59,127 nucleotides of DNA from positions 1-59,127 of the forward strand of contig JBJELF010000060.1 of the NCBI GenBank assembly GCA_051879015.1, written 5' to 3'. This stretch comes from JBJELF01 sp051879015. GTDB taxonomy: Bacteria > Bacillota > Clostridia > Lachnospirales > Lachnospiraceae. The notes under the pieces are model-generated. The model did not search any database. It saw nothing but the letters and a program-made list of their open reading frames with translations, and was not told the DNA's origin. A program made the translations under genes and the position numbers. Numbering within the stretch: the stretch's first letter is position 1; each line of letters opens with the position of its first letter. Of this stretch, positions 41,747-50,577 are shown one piece after another.

Positions 41747-42454
41747 TTATGTCCATTGTCCAATAATCTGTTCCAACTCTGCAATCTTTTCCTCAACTTC
41801 TCTGAGACGAAGCTTTGCTGTCTCACTTTCCTGCTGCAGTAATCGTTCTTTTACCTGCCATTGTTTTTCCCTGCAATAGCTTATATAGTCTAAAAATATG
41901 GGAGACTTACTCTCCATCAAACGCTTGCCATAGACGAAATCTTTCTCTGTGTTATAATCTCCTCTGCCATGAATGGCTCTTAAAAATACATAATATTTTC
42001 CTTCATCAAATACCATATGTTCTTCCATAACAGCCCAACCTGCCTGCTGTAAATACCGTCTCACTTCAGCCACCTCCGTATGAGGCGACAAGATAAGTTC
42101 CTTGACAGTCTCTAACACGGTCTGCCCATCCTGTAAAATCCGAATCATCAACGGACCGCCCATTCCTGCAATAATAATAGAATCCGCCTCATTTGGTGCC
42201 AAACACTCCAATCCATCAGAAATCCTGGTCTCTATGTACGCCTCCAATCCATATTCTCTAATATGCTCCTGCGCTCTCTGTAAAGGACCTGGTTTGACAT
42301 CCATAGCAATCGCTCTGGGTACTTTTTTATGAAGCACGAGCCATAGTGGCACAAATCCATGATCTGTGCCCACATCTGCCACTACATTTCCCTCCGTCAC
42401 CAAAGAAGTTACCATCTGTAGTCTTTTTGATATCATTAACTTTGTCTTTTCCAT
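41747..42454 (-). CDS. trmK: tRNA (adenine22-N1)-methyltransferase TrmK
   Basis: 235 residues, a Rossmann-fold SAM enzyme methylating N1 of A22 in tRNA. Visible are VADVGTDHGFVPLWL (SAM motif I), IAMDVKPGPLQRA, and IIIAGMGGPLMIRIL, followed by a C-terminal coiled-coil helix pair (about 190-235). Between rpoD and yqfO, its usual Firmicute location. The SD is weak, so it may depend on read-through from rpoD. Confidence 0.94.
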   Translation of the reverse strand: MEKTKLMISKRLQMVTSLVTEGNVVADVGTDHGFVPLWLVLHKKVPRAIAMDVKPGPLQRAQEHIREYGLEAYIETRISDGLECLAPNEADSIIIAGMGGPLMIRILQDGQTVLETVKELILSPHTEVAEVRRYLQQAGWAVMEEHMVFDEGKYYVFLRAIHGRGDYNTEKDFVYGKRLMESKSPIFLDYISYCREKQWQVKERLLQQESETAKLRLREVEEKIAELEQIIGQWT

Positions 42455-42472
42455 CTTGTCTTCTCACTTTAT

Positions 42473-43546
42473 CTATATATAATCCTTAAATTTTTTACTT
42501 CGCATGGGATGTTTCAGTTTTCTCAATGCCTTTGCCTCAATTTGTCGAATTCGCTCTCGCGTGACATGAAACTCCCGCCCTACCTCTTCTAAAGTCTTGG
42601 CATCATTTCCATCCAATCCAAAACGCATTCGCAGCACATCAGCCTCTCTCGGTGTCAAAGAATGTAAAGCCTCTTGAATCTGCTCCCTCAAAAATTTCTG
42701 ATCAATTTCCTCCGATGGCACAGGCATATGTCGATCCTCAATGTAATCCACTAAATGACTATCTTCCTCTTCACCTACCGGAGTTTCCAGAGAAATAGGA
42801 TCCTGGGCTACTTTCAATACTTCCTCTATTTTGTCTCGAGAGAGCTTTAAACTTTCTGCCAACTCCCCTGTCGTTGGTTCTCGTCCCAACTCCTGTGTCA
42901 AGACTCGAGACTGACGGGACACTCGGTTGATTGTCTCTACCATATGCACCGGAATACGAATCGTTCTCGCTTGATCCGCAATGGCTCTTGTAATAGCCTG
43001 ACGAATCCACCAAGTTGCATAAGTACTAAACTTATACCCTTTTTGATAATCATATTTTTCTACAGCCTTCAGCAGTCCTAAATTACCCTCCTGAATCAAA
43101 TCCAACAGCTGCATTCCGCGCCCCATATAACGCTTAGCCACGCTAACTACCAAACGCAAATTACCCTCTGCCAACTTTCGCTTGGCGGCCTCGCTCCCCT
43201 CTAAAATCTGTCTGGAAAGCTCCATCTCCTGCTCCGTAGTCAAAAGAGGAATCTTTCCAATTTCTTTTAGATAAACCCGAATTGGGTCATCCGTCTCAAA
43301 ATCATTTTCATGCAATCCTTGATTTTCATCTGGCAGATTCTCTTTTTCTTCTACAAATTCCTCCACCAAATTAACTCCATTAGCATCCAAAAAATTTAGT
43401 AATTCTTCTTCATCGACAGCGATTTCTTCTCCATTTTCTAAAAAGATAGATAAAATCTCTTCATAGTCCAAAGAATTTTGTTTTTCCTTCGCCAACTTTA
43501 AAAGCTCCTGCTTTTTCTCCTTGGTCAAGGCACACTTCTGCTCCAT
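42473..43546 (-). CDS. rpoD: Primary RNA polymerase sigma factor (SigA/RpoD)
   Basis: 357 residues. Region 1.1 is short and acidic. Region 1.2 is DPIRVYLKEIGKIPLLT, region 2 has DLIQEGNLGLLKAV and FSTYATWWIRQAITRAI, and region 3 lies around RIPVHMVETINR. Region 4.2 has TLEEVGREFHVTRERIRQIE for -35 recognition. It directs transcription from TTGACA/TATAAT promoters such as those annotated here. AGGAGG is 7 nt upstream of the ATG, 10 bp after dnaG, forming the conserved dnaG-rpoD pair. Confidence 0.97.
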   Translation of the reverse strand: MEQKCALTKEKKQELLKLAKEKQNSLDYEEILSIFLENGEEIAVDEEELLNFLDANGVNLVEEFVEEKENLPDENQGLHENDFETDDPIRVYLKEIGKIPLLTTEQEMELSRQILEGSEAAKRKLAEGNLRLVVSVAKRYMGRGMQLLDLIQEGNLGLLKAVEKYDYQKGYKFSTYATWWIRQAITRAIADQARTIRIPVHMVETINRVSRQSRVLTQELGREPTTGELAESLKLSRDKIEEVLKVAQDPISLETPVGEEEDSHLVDYIEDRHMPVPSEEIDQKFLREQIQEALHSLTPREADVLRMRFGLDGNDAKTLEEVGREFHVTRERIRQIEAKALRKLKHPMRSKKFKDYI

Positions 43547-43556
43547 TCAATACCTC

Positions 43557-45320
43557 CTAATCAAGAGTTATGTTTATCGTCTTCAGTGTGCTCTGTTCTC
43601 TGCTTATCTTCTGCAATTCTCGAATATCCTGTACCTGCGCTGCCGCATACTCCAAACTGTTCTGTTTGACACGTATCACGGTCTCACGGAAAGCCCGATT
43701 TTGTTCTTCTCTCGTCATTTTCATCGGAAGTCTTGAATGAAATACTTCCGCCGCCTTTTTATATTCTGCCTCATCCTCCAGAAAATAATTCATAATTTGC
43801 CCTGGATTTATTTTATTTTCTTCCACCTGCTTAATTAAGAGGGCAGCAATTTTCTGATACAGTGGCTCCACAAAATCTTCCGCCGTAATTATATTTTTAA
43901 TTTTTTCATAAACCTGCGGCTCCTCACAAATCCAAGTGAGCAATCGCTTTTGCGCCTCCAAGGCTCCATTTCTTTTTTCTTTTCCGGATGGATTTCTCGG
44001 CGCTTGACGCTCTGTCACTGCCCCGCCAAAACCATTGACCGCTCCCATTTGATTGACTTTTCGCTTTAATACACTATAATCAATACCATACTGTCTGGAA
44101 ACTGCCTCAATATAGTTATTTCGCTCCATCTCGTCCTCAAACTCCAACAGTTTTTTTGTCACCTCATTATAAAATCTAGTTTTTTGTTCTGGATCCTTTC
44201 CATCATAGTTTTCGTAAAGAAGCTGAATTTCAAACAGAAAACTATTGACAGCCTGCCCAATTCTCTCCAAAAAAGCATCTCTTCCCATATTTTTAATAAA
44301 TTCATCAGGGTCCTTATATGGCTTTAAATTTAAAACTTTAATCGATAAGCCAGCTTTCTTTAAAATTGGAATGGCACGTTGAGCCGCCCTCACGCCAGCT
44401 CCATCACTGTCAAACGTCAAAATAACATCCTGAACATATCGTTTTAAAATCATGCCATGTCTTTCTGTGAAAGCGGTTCCCAACGCAGCCACCGCATTGG
44501 TAAACCCAGCTTGATGCATGGCAATGACATCCATATAACCCTCACAGACCAGTATATAGCCAGCCTTGCTCTTTCGGGCCACATTCAGTCCATATAAATT
44601 GCTGCTTTTGTCAAAAATTTTTGTTTCGGGAGAGTTTAGATACTTAGGCTCTCCGTCACCCAGCACCCGACCACCAAATCCAATTACTCGATTGTTAATG
44701 TCCATAATTGGAAACATCACTCGATTCCAAAACTTGTCATAGGCTCCCCTCTCATCCAGGCGAACCAACCCTGATTCTTTTAAAATTTCATCTTTATAAC
44801 CCTTTTTCTTCAAATACTGATATAAATCGTTGGGATATGGATTAGAAAAACCCAATCCAAAGGACTGCATCGTAGCATCACTTAGACCACGCTCCTTAAA
44901 ATACTGATAACCTCTCTGTCCCGATTCTCTCCTTAATTGATAGTAAAAATAAGTGGCTGCATCCTTCTGAATAGCCAACAGCTGACTTTTTAAATCAGCT
45001 TGTTCCCTTGCTTCCCTCGAATTATCTTTCTGCGGAAGTGTTACGCCTGCTCGGTCTGCCAGTGCCTGCAATGCCTCTGTAAAACTATAATTTTCATAAT
45101 CCATCAAAAATTTTACTACATTGCCACCGACTCCGCATCCGAAACAGTAGTACATTTGCTTGTCCGCTGACACAGAAAACGAGGGAGATTTTTCATTATG
45201 AAACGGACATAAACCAAAATAATCGCGGCCTTTCTTTTGTAGACGCACATAACCAGAAATCACATCCACAATATCATTTCGAGAGCATACCTCCTCTACA
45301 ATCTCATCCGAATAGTACAT
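43557..45320 (-). CDS. dnaG: DNA primase
   Basis: 587 residues. The zinc finger is C38, H41, C58, C61. The TOPRIM catalytic core (about 250-340) has VCEGYMDVIAMHQAG and LTFDSDGAGVRAAQRA. A C-terminal helicase-binding region follows (about 440-587). It makes RNA primers at the replication fork. AAGGAGG precedes the ATG, and it is the first gene of the dnaG-rpoD-trmK-yqfO cluster. Confidence 0.97.
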   Translation of the reverse strand: MYYSDEIVEEVCSRNDIVDVISGYVRLQKKGRDYFGLCPFHNEKSPSFSVSADKQMYYCFGCGVGGNVVKFLMDYENYSFTEALQALADRAGVTLPQKDNSREAREQADLKSQLLAIQKDAATYFYYQLRRESGQRGYQYFKERGLSDATMQSFGLGFSNPYPNDLYQYLKKKGYKDEILKESGLVRLDERGAYDKFWNRVMFPIMDINNRVIGFGGRVLGDGEPKYLNSPETKIFDKSSNLYGLNVARKSKAGYILVCEGYMDVIAMHQAGFTNAVAALGTAFTERHGMILKRYVQDVILTFDSDGAGVRAAQRAIPILKKAGLSIKVLNLKPYKDPDEFIKNMGRDAFLERIGQAVNSFLFEIQLLYENYDGKDPEQKTRFYNEVTKKLLEFEDEMERNNYIEAVSRQYGIDYSVLKRKVNQMGAVNGFGGAVTERQAPRNPSGKEKRNGALEAQKRLLTWICEEPQVYEKIKNIITAEDFVEPLYQKIAALLIKQVEENKINPGQIMNYFLEDEAEYKKAAEVFHSRLPMKMTREEQNRAFRETVIRVKQNSLEYAAAQVQDIRELQKISREQSTLKTINITLD

Positions 45321-45404
45321 CGCAACCTCCTTCTGTCATTCTGTATCTATCATACCACATTTATCAAAAAAGTGCTACGTTACTTTACGCTAGTTCATGT
45401 TTTA

Positions 45405-45470
45405 GTGCCTCCCAAGGTCATACATTTCATGCAAACATGCGATGTATGACCTTTTGACCCTAGTATCATT
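45405..45470. repeat. Palindromic repeat family A, copy 7
   Basis: CCAAGGTCATACATTTCATG-CAAA-CATGCGATGTATG is followed by ACCTTTTGACCCTAGTATCAT. The right inner arm has two changes that break two base pairs. It lies in the divergent gap between dnaG and the YqeY gene. Confidence 0.7.
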
Positions 45471-45516
45471 CTATACGGCAACTTGAATTTACCACTATTA
45501 TTATAGCGCAGATATG

Positions 45517-45545
45517 TTGAATTTGTTTTTTTTCTGTGCTATGAT
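45517..45545 (+). promoter_or_regulatory. Promoter of the YqeY-family gene
   Basis: TTGAAT (45517-45522), a 17-nt spacer, and TATGAT (45540-45545), about 108 nt before the start codon. Confidence 0.6.
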
Positions 45546-45653
45546 AAATATAATTACAGTCTGTGACCTAGCATAAAATCATAAATATGATACTGTACTA
45601 GAAAACACCAAAGACTGCACTATATTATATATTATAGAAAGGATTAAAAAAAT

Positions 45654-46100
45654 ATGTCAAAGATTGATGTTGTAAGAAGTGCTATGGTTGCTGCCATGAA
45701 AGCAAAAGATAAACCAAGAAAAGATGCACTCTCCATGTTATTGTCTGTACTGAAAAATGCCGCTATCGACAAACGCAGCGATTTGACAGAAGATGAGGAA
45801 AATGCAGTTGTACTGAAAGAAATTAAGCAAACAAAGGAAACTTTGGACACTACTCCTTCCGAACGCACCGATATCATTGATGAATGCAAGTTCCGTATCT
45901 CTGTTTATCAAGAATTTGCTCCTCAAATGATGGATGAAGCTGCCATTGTCAAAGAAATTGAGGCTGTGTTGGCTGAGCTTGGAATTGAAACTCCAACTGC
46001 GAAAGATAAAGGCAAAATTATGAAGCCACTAATGGCAAAAGTCAAAGGCAAGGCTGACGGCAAGTTGGTAAATAGTGTATTGGCTTCCGTATTAAAGTAG
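45654..46100 (+). CDS. GatB/YqeY-domain protein
   Basis: 148 residues, matching the tRNA amidotransferase GatB tail domain as a free-standing protein: LSMLLSVLKNAAIDKR, then EFAPQMMDEAAIVKEIEAVL and KGKIMKPLMAKVKGKADGKLVNSVL. The domain binds tRNA in GatB; the role of the separate YqeY protein is not proven. AAAGGA precedes the start. It is monocistronic. Confidence 0.93.
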   Translation: MSKIDVVRSAMVAAMKAKDKPRKDALSMLLSVLKNAAIDKRSDLTEDEENAVVLKEIKQTKETLDTTPSERTDIIDECKFRISVYQEFAPQMMDEAAIVKEIEAVLAELGIETPTAKDKGKIMKPLMAKVKGKADGKLVNSVLASVLK

Positions 46101-46103
46101 TTG

Positions 46104-46165
46104 GTGAAGTATCCACCGCTTAATTCCAAAAAGGCACAGGCGGCTGTAGATTCTCTGGCTGTTCT
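46104..46165. repeat. Intergenic repeat family D, copy 2
   Basis: GTATCCACCGCTTAATTCC, then AAAAAGGCACAGGCGGCTG, resembles 29099-29160 (GTGTCAACTGCCCACC, AAAGGACACAGGCGGCAG). Only two diverged copies are seen. Confidence 0.3.
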
Positions 46166-46192
46166 TATATAAATTGTCCATGCGCTTTACGC

Positions 46193-46243
46193 ATAAAAGC
46201 TCCCTAAGGCAGTTCAATTGATTTGCCTTAGGGAGCTCTTATC
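46193..46243. terminator. Bidirectional terminator between the YqeY gene and icd
   Basis: A perfect stem AGCTCCCTAAGGC (46198-46210) with GCCTTAGGGAGCT (46225-46237). On the minus strand it is followed by TTTTATGCG, which suits icd. On the plus strand the following T-run is poor. Confidence 0.7.
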
Positions 46244-46285
46244 ATATGTTTAATCTTACCGTAACTGACACATCACACGGACTGG

Positions 46286-47500
46286 TTAAGCTTCTAAGTA
46301 GTTCTTCAATCTATCTGCAATTGCAAGGATGAACTCTTTACTGTTGACCGCCTTCTTATTTTCCAAAGTGGACATCAAGTACAAATCCTTGGTCATGATA
46401 CCATTTTCAATGGTATCGATAGTTGCCTTCTCTAACTGATTTGCAAAATTTACCAACTCTGGAAGATTATCCAACTCACCACGCTTTCTCAATGCACCAG
46501 ACCATGCAAAGATGGTTGCTACAGAGTTAGTGGAAGTTTCCTCACCCTTTAAATGTTTGTAGTAATGTCTCTGTACTGTGCCATGAGCAGCTTCATACTC
46601 GTAAACACCGTCTGGAGAAACTAATACAGAGGTCATCATAGCCAGAGAACCAAATGCGGTCGCCACCATATCACTCATCACATCTCCATCATAGTTCTTA
46701 CAAGCCCAAATATAGCCGCCCTCTGAACGAATTACACGAGCAACTGCGTCATCAATCAAAGTGTAGAAGTATTCAATGCCAGCTTCTTTAAATTTGTCTG
46801 CATACTCTGCATCAAATATTTCTTGAAAAATATCCTTAAAAGTATGGTCATACTTCTTAGAAATGGTATCCTTAGTCGCAAACCACAAATCCTGCTTAGT
46901 ATCTAATGCATAATTGAAACAACTCTTTGCAAAGCTGCGAATAGAAGCTTCCACATTATGCATACCCTGAATGATACCAGGTCCTGCAAAATTATGAATT
47001 AATTCTCTTGTCTCCTCGCCTGCTTCATTGGTGTATACCAGCTCTGCCTTACCCGCTGCTGGAATTTTCATCTCAACACCTTTGTATACATCACCGTAAG
47101 CATGTCTTGCGATACAAATTGGCTTTTTCCATGTCTTTACAGTTGGCTCAATACCTTTTACAATAATTGGTGCACGGAATACAGTACCATCCAAAATTGC
47201 ACGAATTGTGCCATTTGGACTCTTCCACATCTGATGCAGATTATACTCTGGCATTCTCGCTGCGTTTGGAGTAATGGTTGCACATTTTACAGCCACACCA
47301 TATTTCTTTGTTGCCAACGCAGAATCCACAGTCACCTGATCCTCTGTCTGATCACGATAGGGTAATCCTAAATCATAATATTCTGTCTTCAAATCGATAA
47401 ATGGAATCAACAATTCCTCCTTTATCATCTGCCACAAAATTCTTGTCATCTCGTCTCCGTCCATCTCTACCAATGGAGTTAACATTTCAATTTTTTTCAT
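46286..47500 (-). CDS. icd: NADP-dependent isocitrate dehydrogenase
   Basis: 404 residues from the ATG at 47500, 10 nt after AGGAGG; the 12 extra codons upstream lack an SD. It belongs to the eukaryote-like type II group: PLVEMDGDEMTRILWQMIKEE, ITPNAARMPEYNLHQMWKSP, and DGDVMSDMVATAFGSLAMM. It oxidatively decarboxylates isocitrate to 2-oxoglutarate, feeding glutamate synthesis. No citrate synthase or aconitase is adjacent. Confidence 0.95.
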   Translation of the reverse strand: MKKIEMLTPLVEMDGDEMTRILWQMIKEELLIPFIDLKTEYYDLGLPYRDQTEDQVTVDSALATKKYGVAVKCATITPNAARMPEYNLHQMWKSPNGTIRAILDGTVFRAPIIVKGIEPTVKTWKKPICIARHAYGDVYKGVEMKIPAAGKAELVYTNEAGEETRELIHNFAGPGIIQGMHNVEASIRSFAKSCFNYALDTKQDLWFATKDTISKKYDHTFKDIFQEIFDAEYADKFKEAGIEYFYTLIDDAVARVIRSEGGYIWACKNYDGDVMSDMVATAFGSLAMMTSVLVSPDGVYEYEAAHGTVQRHYYKHLKGEETSTNSVATIFAWSGALRKRGELDNLPELVNFANQLEKATIDTIENGIMTKDLYLMSTLENKKAVNSKEFILAIADRLKNYLEA

Positions 47501-47773
47501 CACTTGTTTTCCTCCTGAACTGATATTTGCAGCCACTAGCTAACATTAAGTACTTTACCGCATCAACAGCAGTCTCACCGTCAACTTGCTCAAAACACAA
47601 ATTAACTGAATTTACGAAATAGCTACAATTACTTTCATTTCTGTAGGTTCTGTCATCACTATAGGCAGACCCATTTGCTAAATGCCTTGTCACGAAAAAA
47701 ATTATACTGTTTTATTTATATTTATGCAAGTATAAATATATCTCCGCTTTATAAATTTCTTTGTGAAAAGTCA
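47501..47773. other. Gap upstream of icd without a supported gene
   Basis: About 270 bp between the SpoIID-domain gene and icd. A 68-codon minus-strand frame (47693-47487, GTG start, no SD) overlaps the icd start and is not credible. I see no clear promoter, terminator or riboswitch, although icd presumably needs a promoter here. Confidence 0.4.
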
Positions 47774-50119
47774 CTACTGTTCCCACACTTCAATAGAAGC
47801 TGTCGGATAAAATTTCTGCAAAATTTCCTGATAAGTCATACCTGCCTCTGCCATTCGATAAGCTCCATTCTGTGTCATGCCAATGCCATGCCCATTACCC
47901 CCACCCCATATCACTAGATTATTCGTTCCTTCTTCTCTTGTCAAGCAGAAAAAAGGACTTGGAAGCAATGAGCCCTCACTGGTACTCATACCAGCACTGC
48001 TGCGATTTTCATACAGACGGCTGCTGTCTCCCAACAAAGTACGAATTGCAGTCTGATGATTCACTCGTATTGTCTGTAAGCTTCCGCAAATACGTATCTC
48101 ATCCACAGCTCCGCCTTCCAGACGCTTCGTCACAGTAATGTCCTGCACTTCACCCAAATTCACTTCTGTCAGAGACCTCAAATTTCCTGTCTCATCCTCC
48201 GCAAATAACATATCTGGCATCGTCTGGAACATTTGATTTAATCGGCTATCTAATAATTGGCTCAGCTCCGTCCAATCAATGCTACATTTCCACCGATACC
48301 ATACTTCACTGCTCTCCCAAGCGGGATAATCCCAGTTTTGAATAAAACTGCGAAAAACTTCTTCATTGGCCAAATCTAATATCTCTCCATTTAGTGTCAA
48401 CATCGTTGTCTTGGTGTATCCAGCCTCACTGCTACCCCAAGAACGTAAATCTGTTGTACTTCCACAGGAAGTGGAAAAATAATATGCGGTCAAAATTTCA
48501 TTTCCCACCATCAAAATTTCTCCGGCGGTTTCTAAAACACCCTGTGTCGAGACATCCTGCCGCAAAATGTTATTATAAACTTGGTAATTGGTACTGTCAT
48601 CCACATGAGCTCCAAAACTCGCACAACTATTAGAATGCATCTGTTTCCATGCATAACTGCGCGCACACACAGCCTGTACCTTTGCCGCCTCCAGACCATA
48701 CCTAGCCGGCATCTCAGAAGGCACCACATAAGTCAAGTAAGTCTCCAAAGGCAATTCATTAACAATCAGCAGTCCTTCCTCTCGTCTACTGATTTCTATG
48801 CTTCCCTCATAAGTTGGATTTCCAAGATTACGGTTGACAGAGAGAAGCTGAATCCCTGCATCCTCCAAGGATTCCACTAAAATCACCTGGTCTGTCGGAA
48901 ATTTAGTATTCACATCAAAAATCAAAATAGTACCTGCCTGATAGACAAAACTAGTCTCATCCATCGTGACAGAAAAACTTCCACTGCTAGTCAAGCAAAC
49001 CTGACTATGATAATTGGAACTCCATCCGTCACTACAAATCAACACACGAATATTTTGTACCGCTTCTTCTTTCTGGCGCAGAATTCCGCAGCATATACCA
49101 TCAACCAAAATAAATTCCAAAGAGCCCTCACCTGCCACCAAATCTTCTTTTCTTACACTGGTAACTTGTCCCTCACCATAAGATAAATCATAAAACTGTG
49201 CCTGCTTCGATAAGACAATTTCTCCATATCCCCGAACTTGTACAAACTCATCTCCCACAGCTAAGAGTCGTCCTTCTATTTTTTCTTCTTTGAGTATTAC
49301 TTTTCCTAACTTTCCTTTACTCACAGAAATATCTGCAAGACTTCCTTCTTTCAAGGCTGTGTTAGAGGTAAATTGACGATATATTCCATCGTATAAAATC
49401 ATCACTTTTGTGTCCTGACATTCGGAAATCCACACATTTTCATAGGTCACAGAATCGCTCACTACTCCACAGACATAAATGATCGCACCATTTCTGACCA
49501 AGACTTCCAATTCCTTGTCCACATAAAAATCCAAGGTCAAACCTTCAAAATAATACTCTCCATCATCTGTGTAAGCACACCATTGTTTTGCTCCTGCAAT
49601 ATTTTTCGGCGTGCCCCATATTTTTAAATTAATTTTTTTGACTGCATCAATTCCATTAAAAGATTCCAAAATTTCATCATAAATCATCCACCACAACTGT
49701 GCTGATACCACGGTTTCATCTGTGGATTGCAAATACTGCTTTGCCACATCTGATAAATTCAATCGAGTTAATATCTTTTTTACCTCACCGCAAAGTAGAT
49801 TTCCCTGTGCAATTTCTGAAGTGGGAGATATCTCCTCGAAATCAATGATTTGATTTTCATACAGCCAACACATATAGGGTACATACCAACTATCCTGTTG
49901 TTCTTCCAAAAAATAAAAACGCGGTGCATTCTGGCAGTTTTCTCTGTCCGTAAATGCCAGCGCCAAGGCACGAAAGGCCACACACCTTGCCATATTGGTT
50001 GTTTCCACTTGCAGTGTTTTATCACTTTGTACTGATACCTCCCTGCTGCAGGCCGTCCCCAACAGAAATAGGATTCCCACCAATAAAATAATGCTATGCT
50101 TAATATTATGTACCCTCAT
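47774..50119 (-). CDS. SpoIID/LytB-domain lipoprotein with long N-terminal extension
   Basis: 781 residues with a lipobox LGTAC (Cys24). The SpoIID domain occupies about 440-775: NELPLETYLTYVVPSEMPA with the conserved Glu, then KVQAVCARSYAWKQM, YYFSTSCGSTTDL and GHGIGMTQNGAYRMAE. Residues about 45-110 (WYVPYMCWLYENQIIDFEE) are reminiscent of a degenerate SLH repeat, and the middle is beta-rich and unrecognised. SpoIID is a lytic transglycosylase acting on denuded glycan. At more than twice the usual length and lipid-anchored, this is probably a paralogue rather than the engulfment SpoIID itself. Confidence 0.9.
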   Translation of the reverse strand: MRVHNIKHSIILLVGILFLLGTACSREVSVQSDKTLQVETTNMARCVAFRALALAFTDRENCQNAPRFYFLEEQQDSWYVPYMCWLYENQIIDFEEISPTSEIAQGNLLCGEVKKILTRLNLSDVAKQYLQSTDETVVSAQLWWMIYDEILESFNGIDAVKKINLKIWGTPKNIAGAKQWCAYTDDGEYYFEGLTLDFYVDKELEVLVRNGAIIYVCGVVSDSVTYENVWISECQDTKVMILYDGIYRQFTSNTALKEGSLADISVSKGKLGKVILKEEKIEGRLLAVGDEFVQVRGYGEIVLSKQAQFYDLSYGEGQVTSVRKEDLVAGEGSLEFILVDGICCGILRQKEEAVQNIRVLICSDGWSSNYHSQVCLTSSGSFSVTMDETSFVYQAGTILIFDVNTKFPTDQVILVESLEDAGIQLLSVNRNLGNPTYEGSIEISRREEGLLIVNELPLETYLTYVVPSEMPARYGLEAAKVQAVCARSYAWKQMHSNSCASFGAHVDDSTNYQVYNNILRQDVSTQGVLETAGEILMVGNEILTAYYFSTSCGSTTDLRSWGSSEAGYTKTTMLTLNGEILDLANEEVFRSFIQNWDYPAWESSEVWYRWKCSIDWTELSQLLDSRLNQMFQTMPDMLFAEDETGNLRSLTEVNLGEVQDITVTKRLEGGAVDEIRICGSLQTIRVNHQTAIRTLLGDSSRLYENRSSAGMSTSEGSLLPSPFFCLTREEGTNNLVIWGGGNGHGIGMTQNGAYRMAEAGMTYQEILQKFYPTASIEVWEQ

Positions 50120-50159
50120 TGCTCCCTCTCTGTCTAATATACGCTCTCCTATATACGAA

Positions 50160-50190
50160 AAAGGGGCAGTGCCTTTATGACACTGCCTTC
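50160..50190 (-). terminator. Intrinsic terminator upstream of the SpoIID-domain gene
   Basis: On the minus strand, GGCAGTG pairs with CACTGCC (loop TCATAAAGG), followed by CCTTTTTCG. It lies between the 6S RNA and the gene start at 50119, so it either ends an extended 6S transcript or acts as an attenuator. Confidence 0.65.
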
Positions 50191-50319
50191 GTCTTTTGTA
50201 ATGTATGAATCACTATTTCATTCCTTTGTATTTTAAACAGAAATGGTTTGTTGCAAATCAAGCTCTGTGTTTCCCCTCGTACTTTTTACCTCTTTGACTT
50301 TCATCATCTTATGTAATAC

Positions 50320-50515
50320 AAACCGGAGTGCCGTTTCCTGCAATTTGACTCCTAGCTAAGCTAGGTGGGTAACCGCAAACAAGCTTCTGCCTTCCACTGC
50401 GCAATTCGGAGGCCTGACATCCACTTGATAATCTAGGAATCCCGTATGTCATAATGTAGGCTCAAATAAGACAGGTACGCGAACACCCCAGCAAGTATCA
50501 CTGTTCTTTAGAACT
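50320..50515 (-). ncRNA. ssrS: 6S RNA
   Basis: About 195 nt on the minus strand, starting 7 nt after a TATAAT box. Firmicute 6S features are CTTGCTGGGGTGTTCGCG, then TTTGAGCCTACATT in the 5' half, and GCAGAAGCTTGTTTGCGG, then CACCTAGCTTAGCTAGG, in the 3' half. 6S RNA mimics an open promoter and binds sigma-A RNA polymerase in stationary phase. The 3' boundary is approximate. Identification rests on recalled sequence pattern, not a covariance search. Confidence 0.8.
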
Positions 50516-50521
50516 GTCTCT

Positions 50522-50550
50522 ATTATAACGCATCTGTGAAATAATTTCAA
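50522..50550 (-). promoter_or_regulatory. Promoter of the 6S RNA
   Basis: On the minus strand, TTGAAA (50550-50545), a 17-nt spacer, and a perfect TATAAT (50527-50522). Confidence 0.75.
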
Positions 50551-50577
50551 CCTAATTTTTAATAGAAATTTTTGGAA

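Noticed and set aside
47487..47693. 68-codon minus-strand frame upstream of icd
   Set aside because: GTG start without SD, and it overlaps the icd start codon and SD; no recognisable protein.
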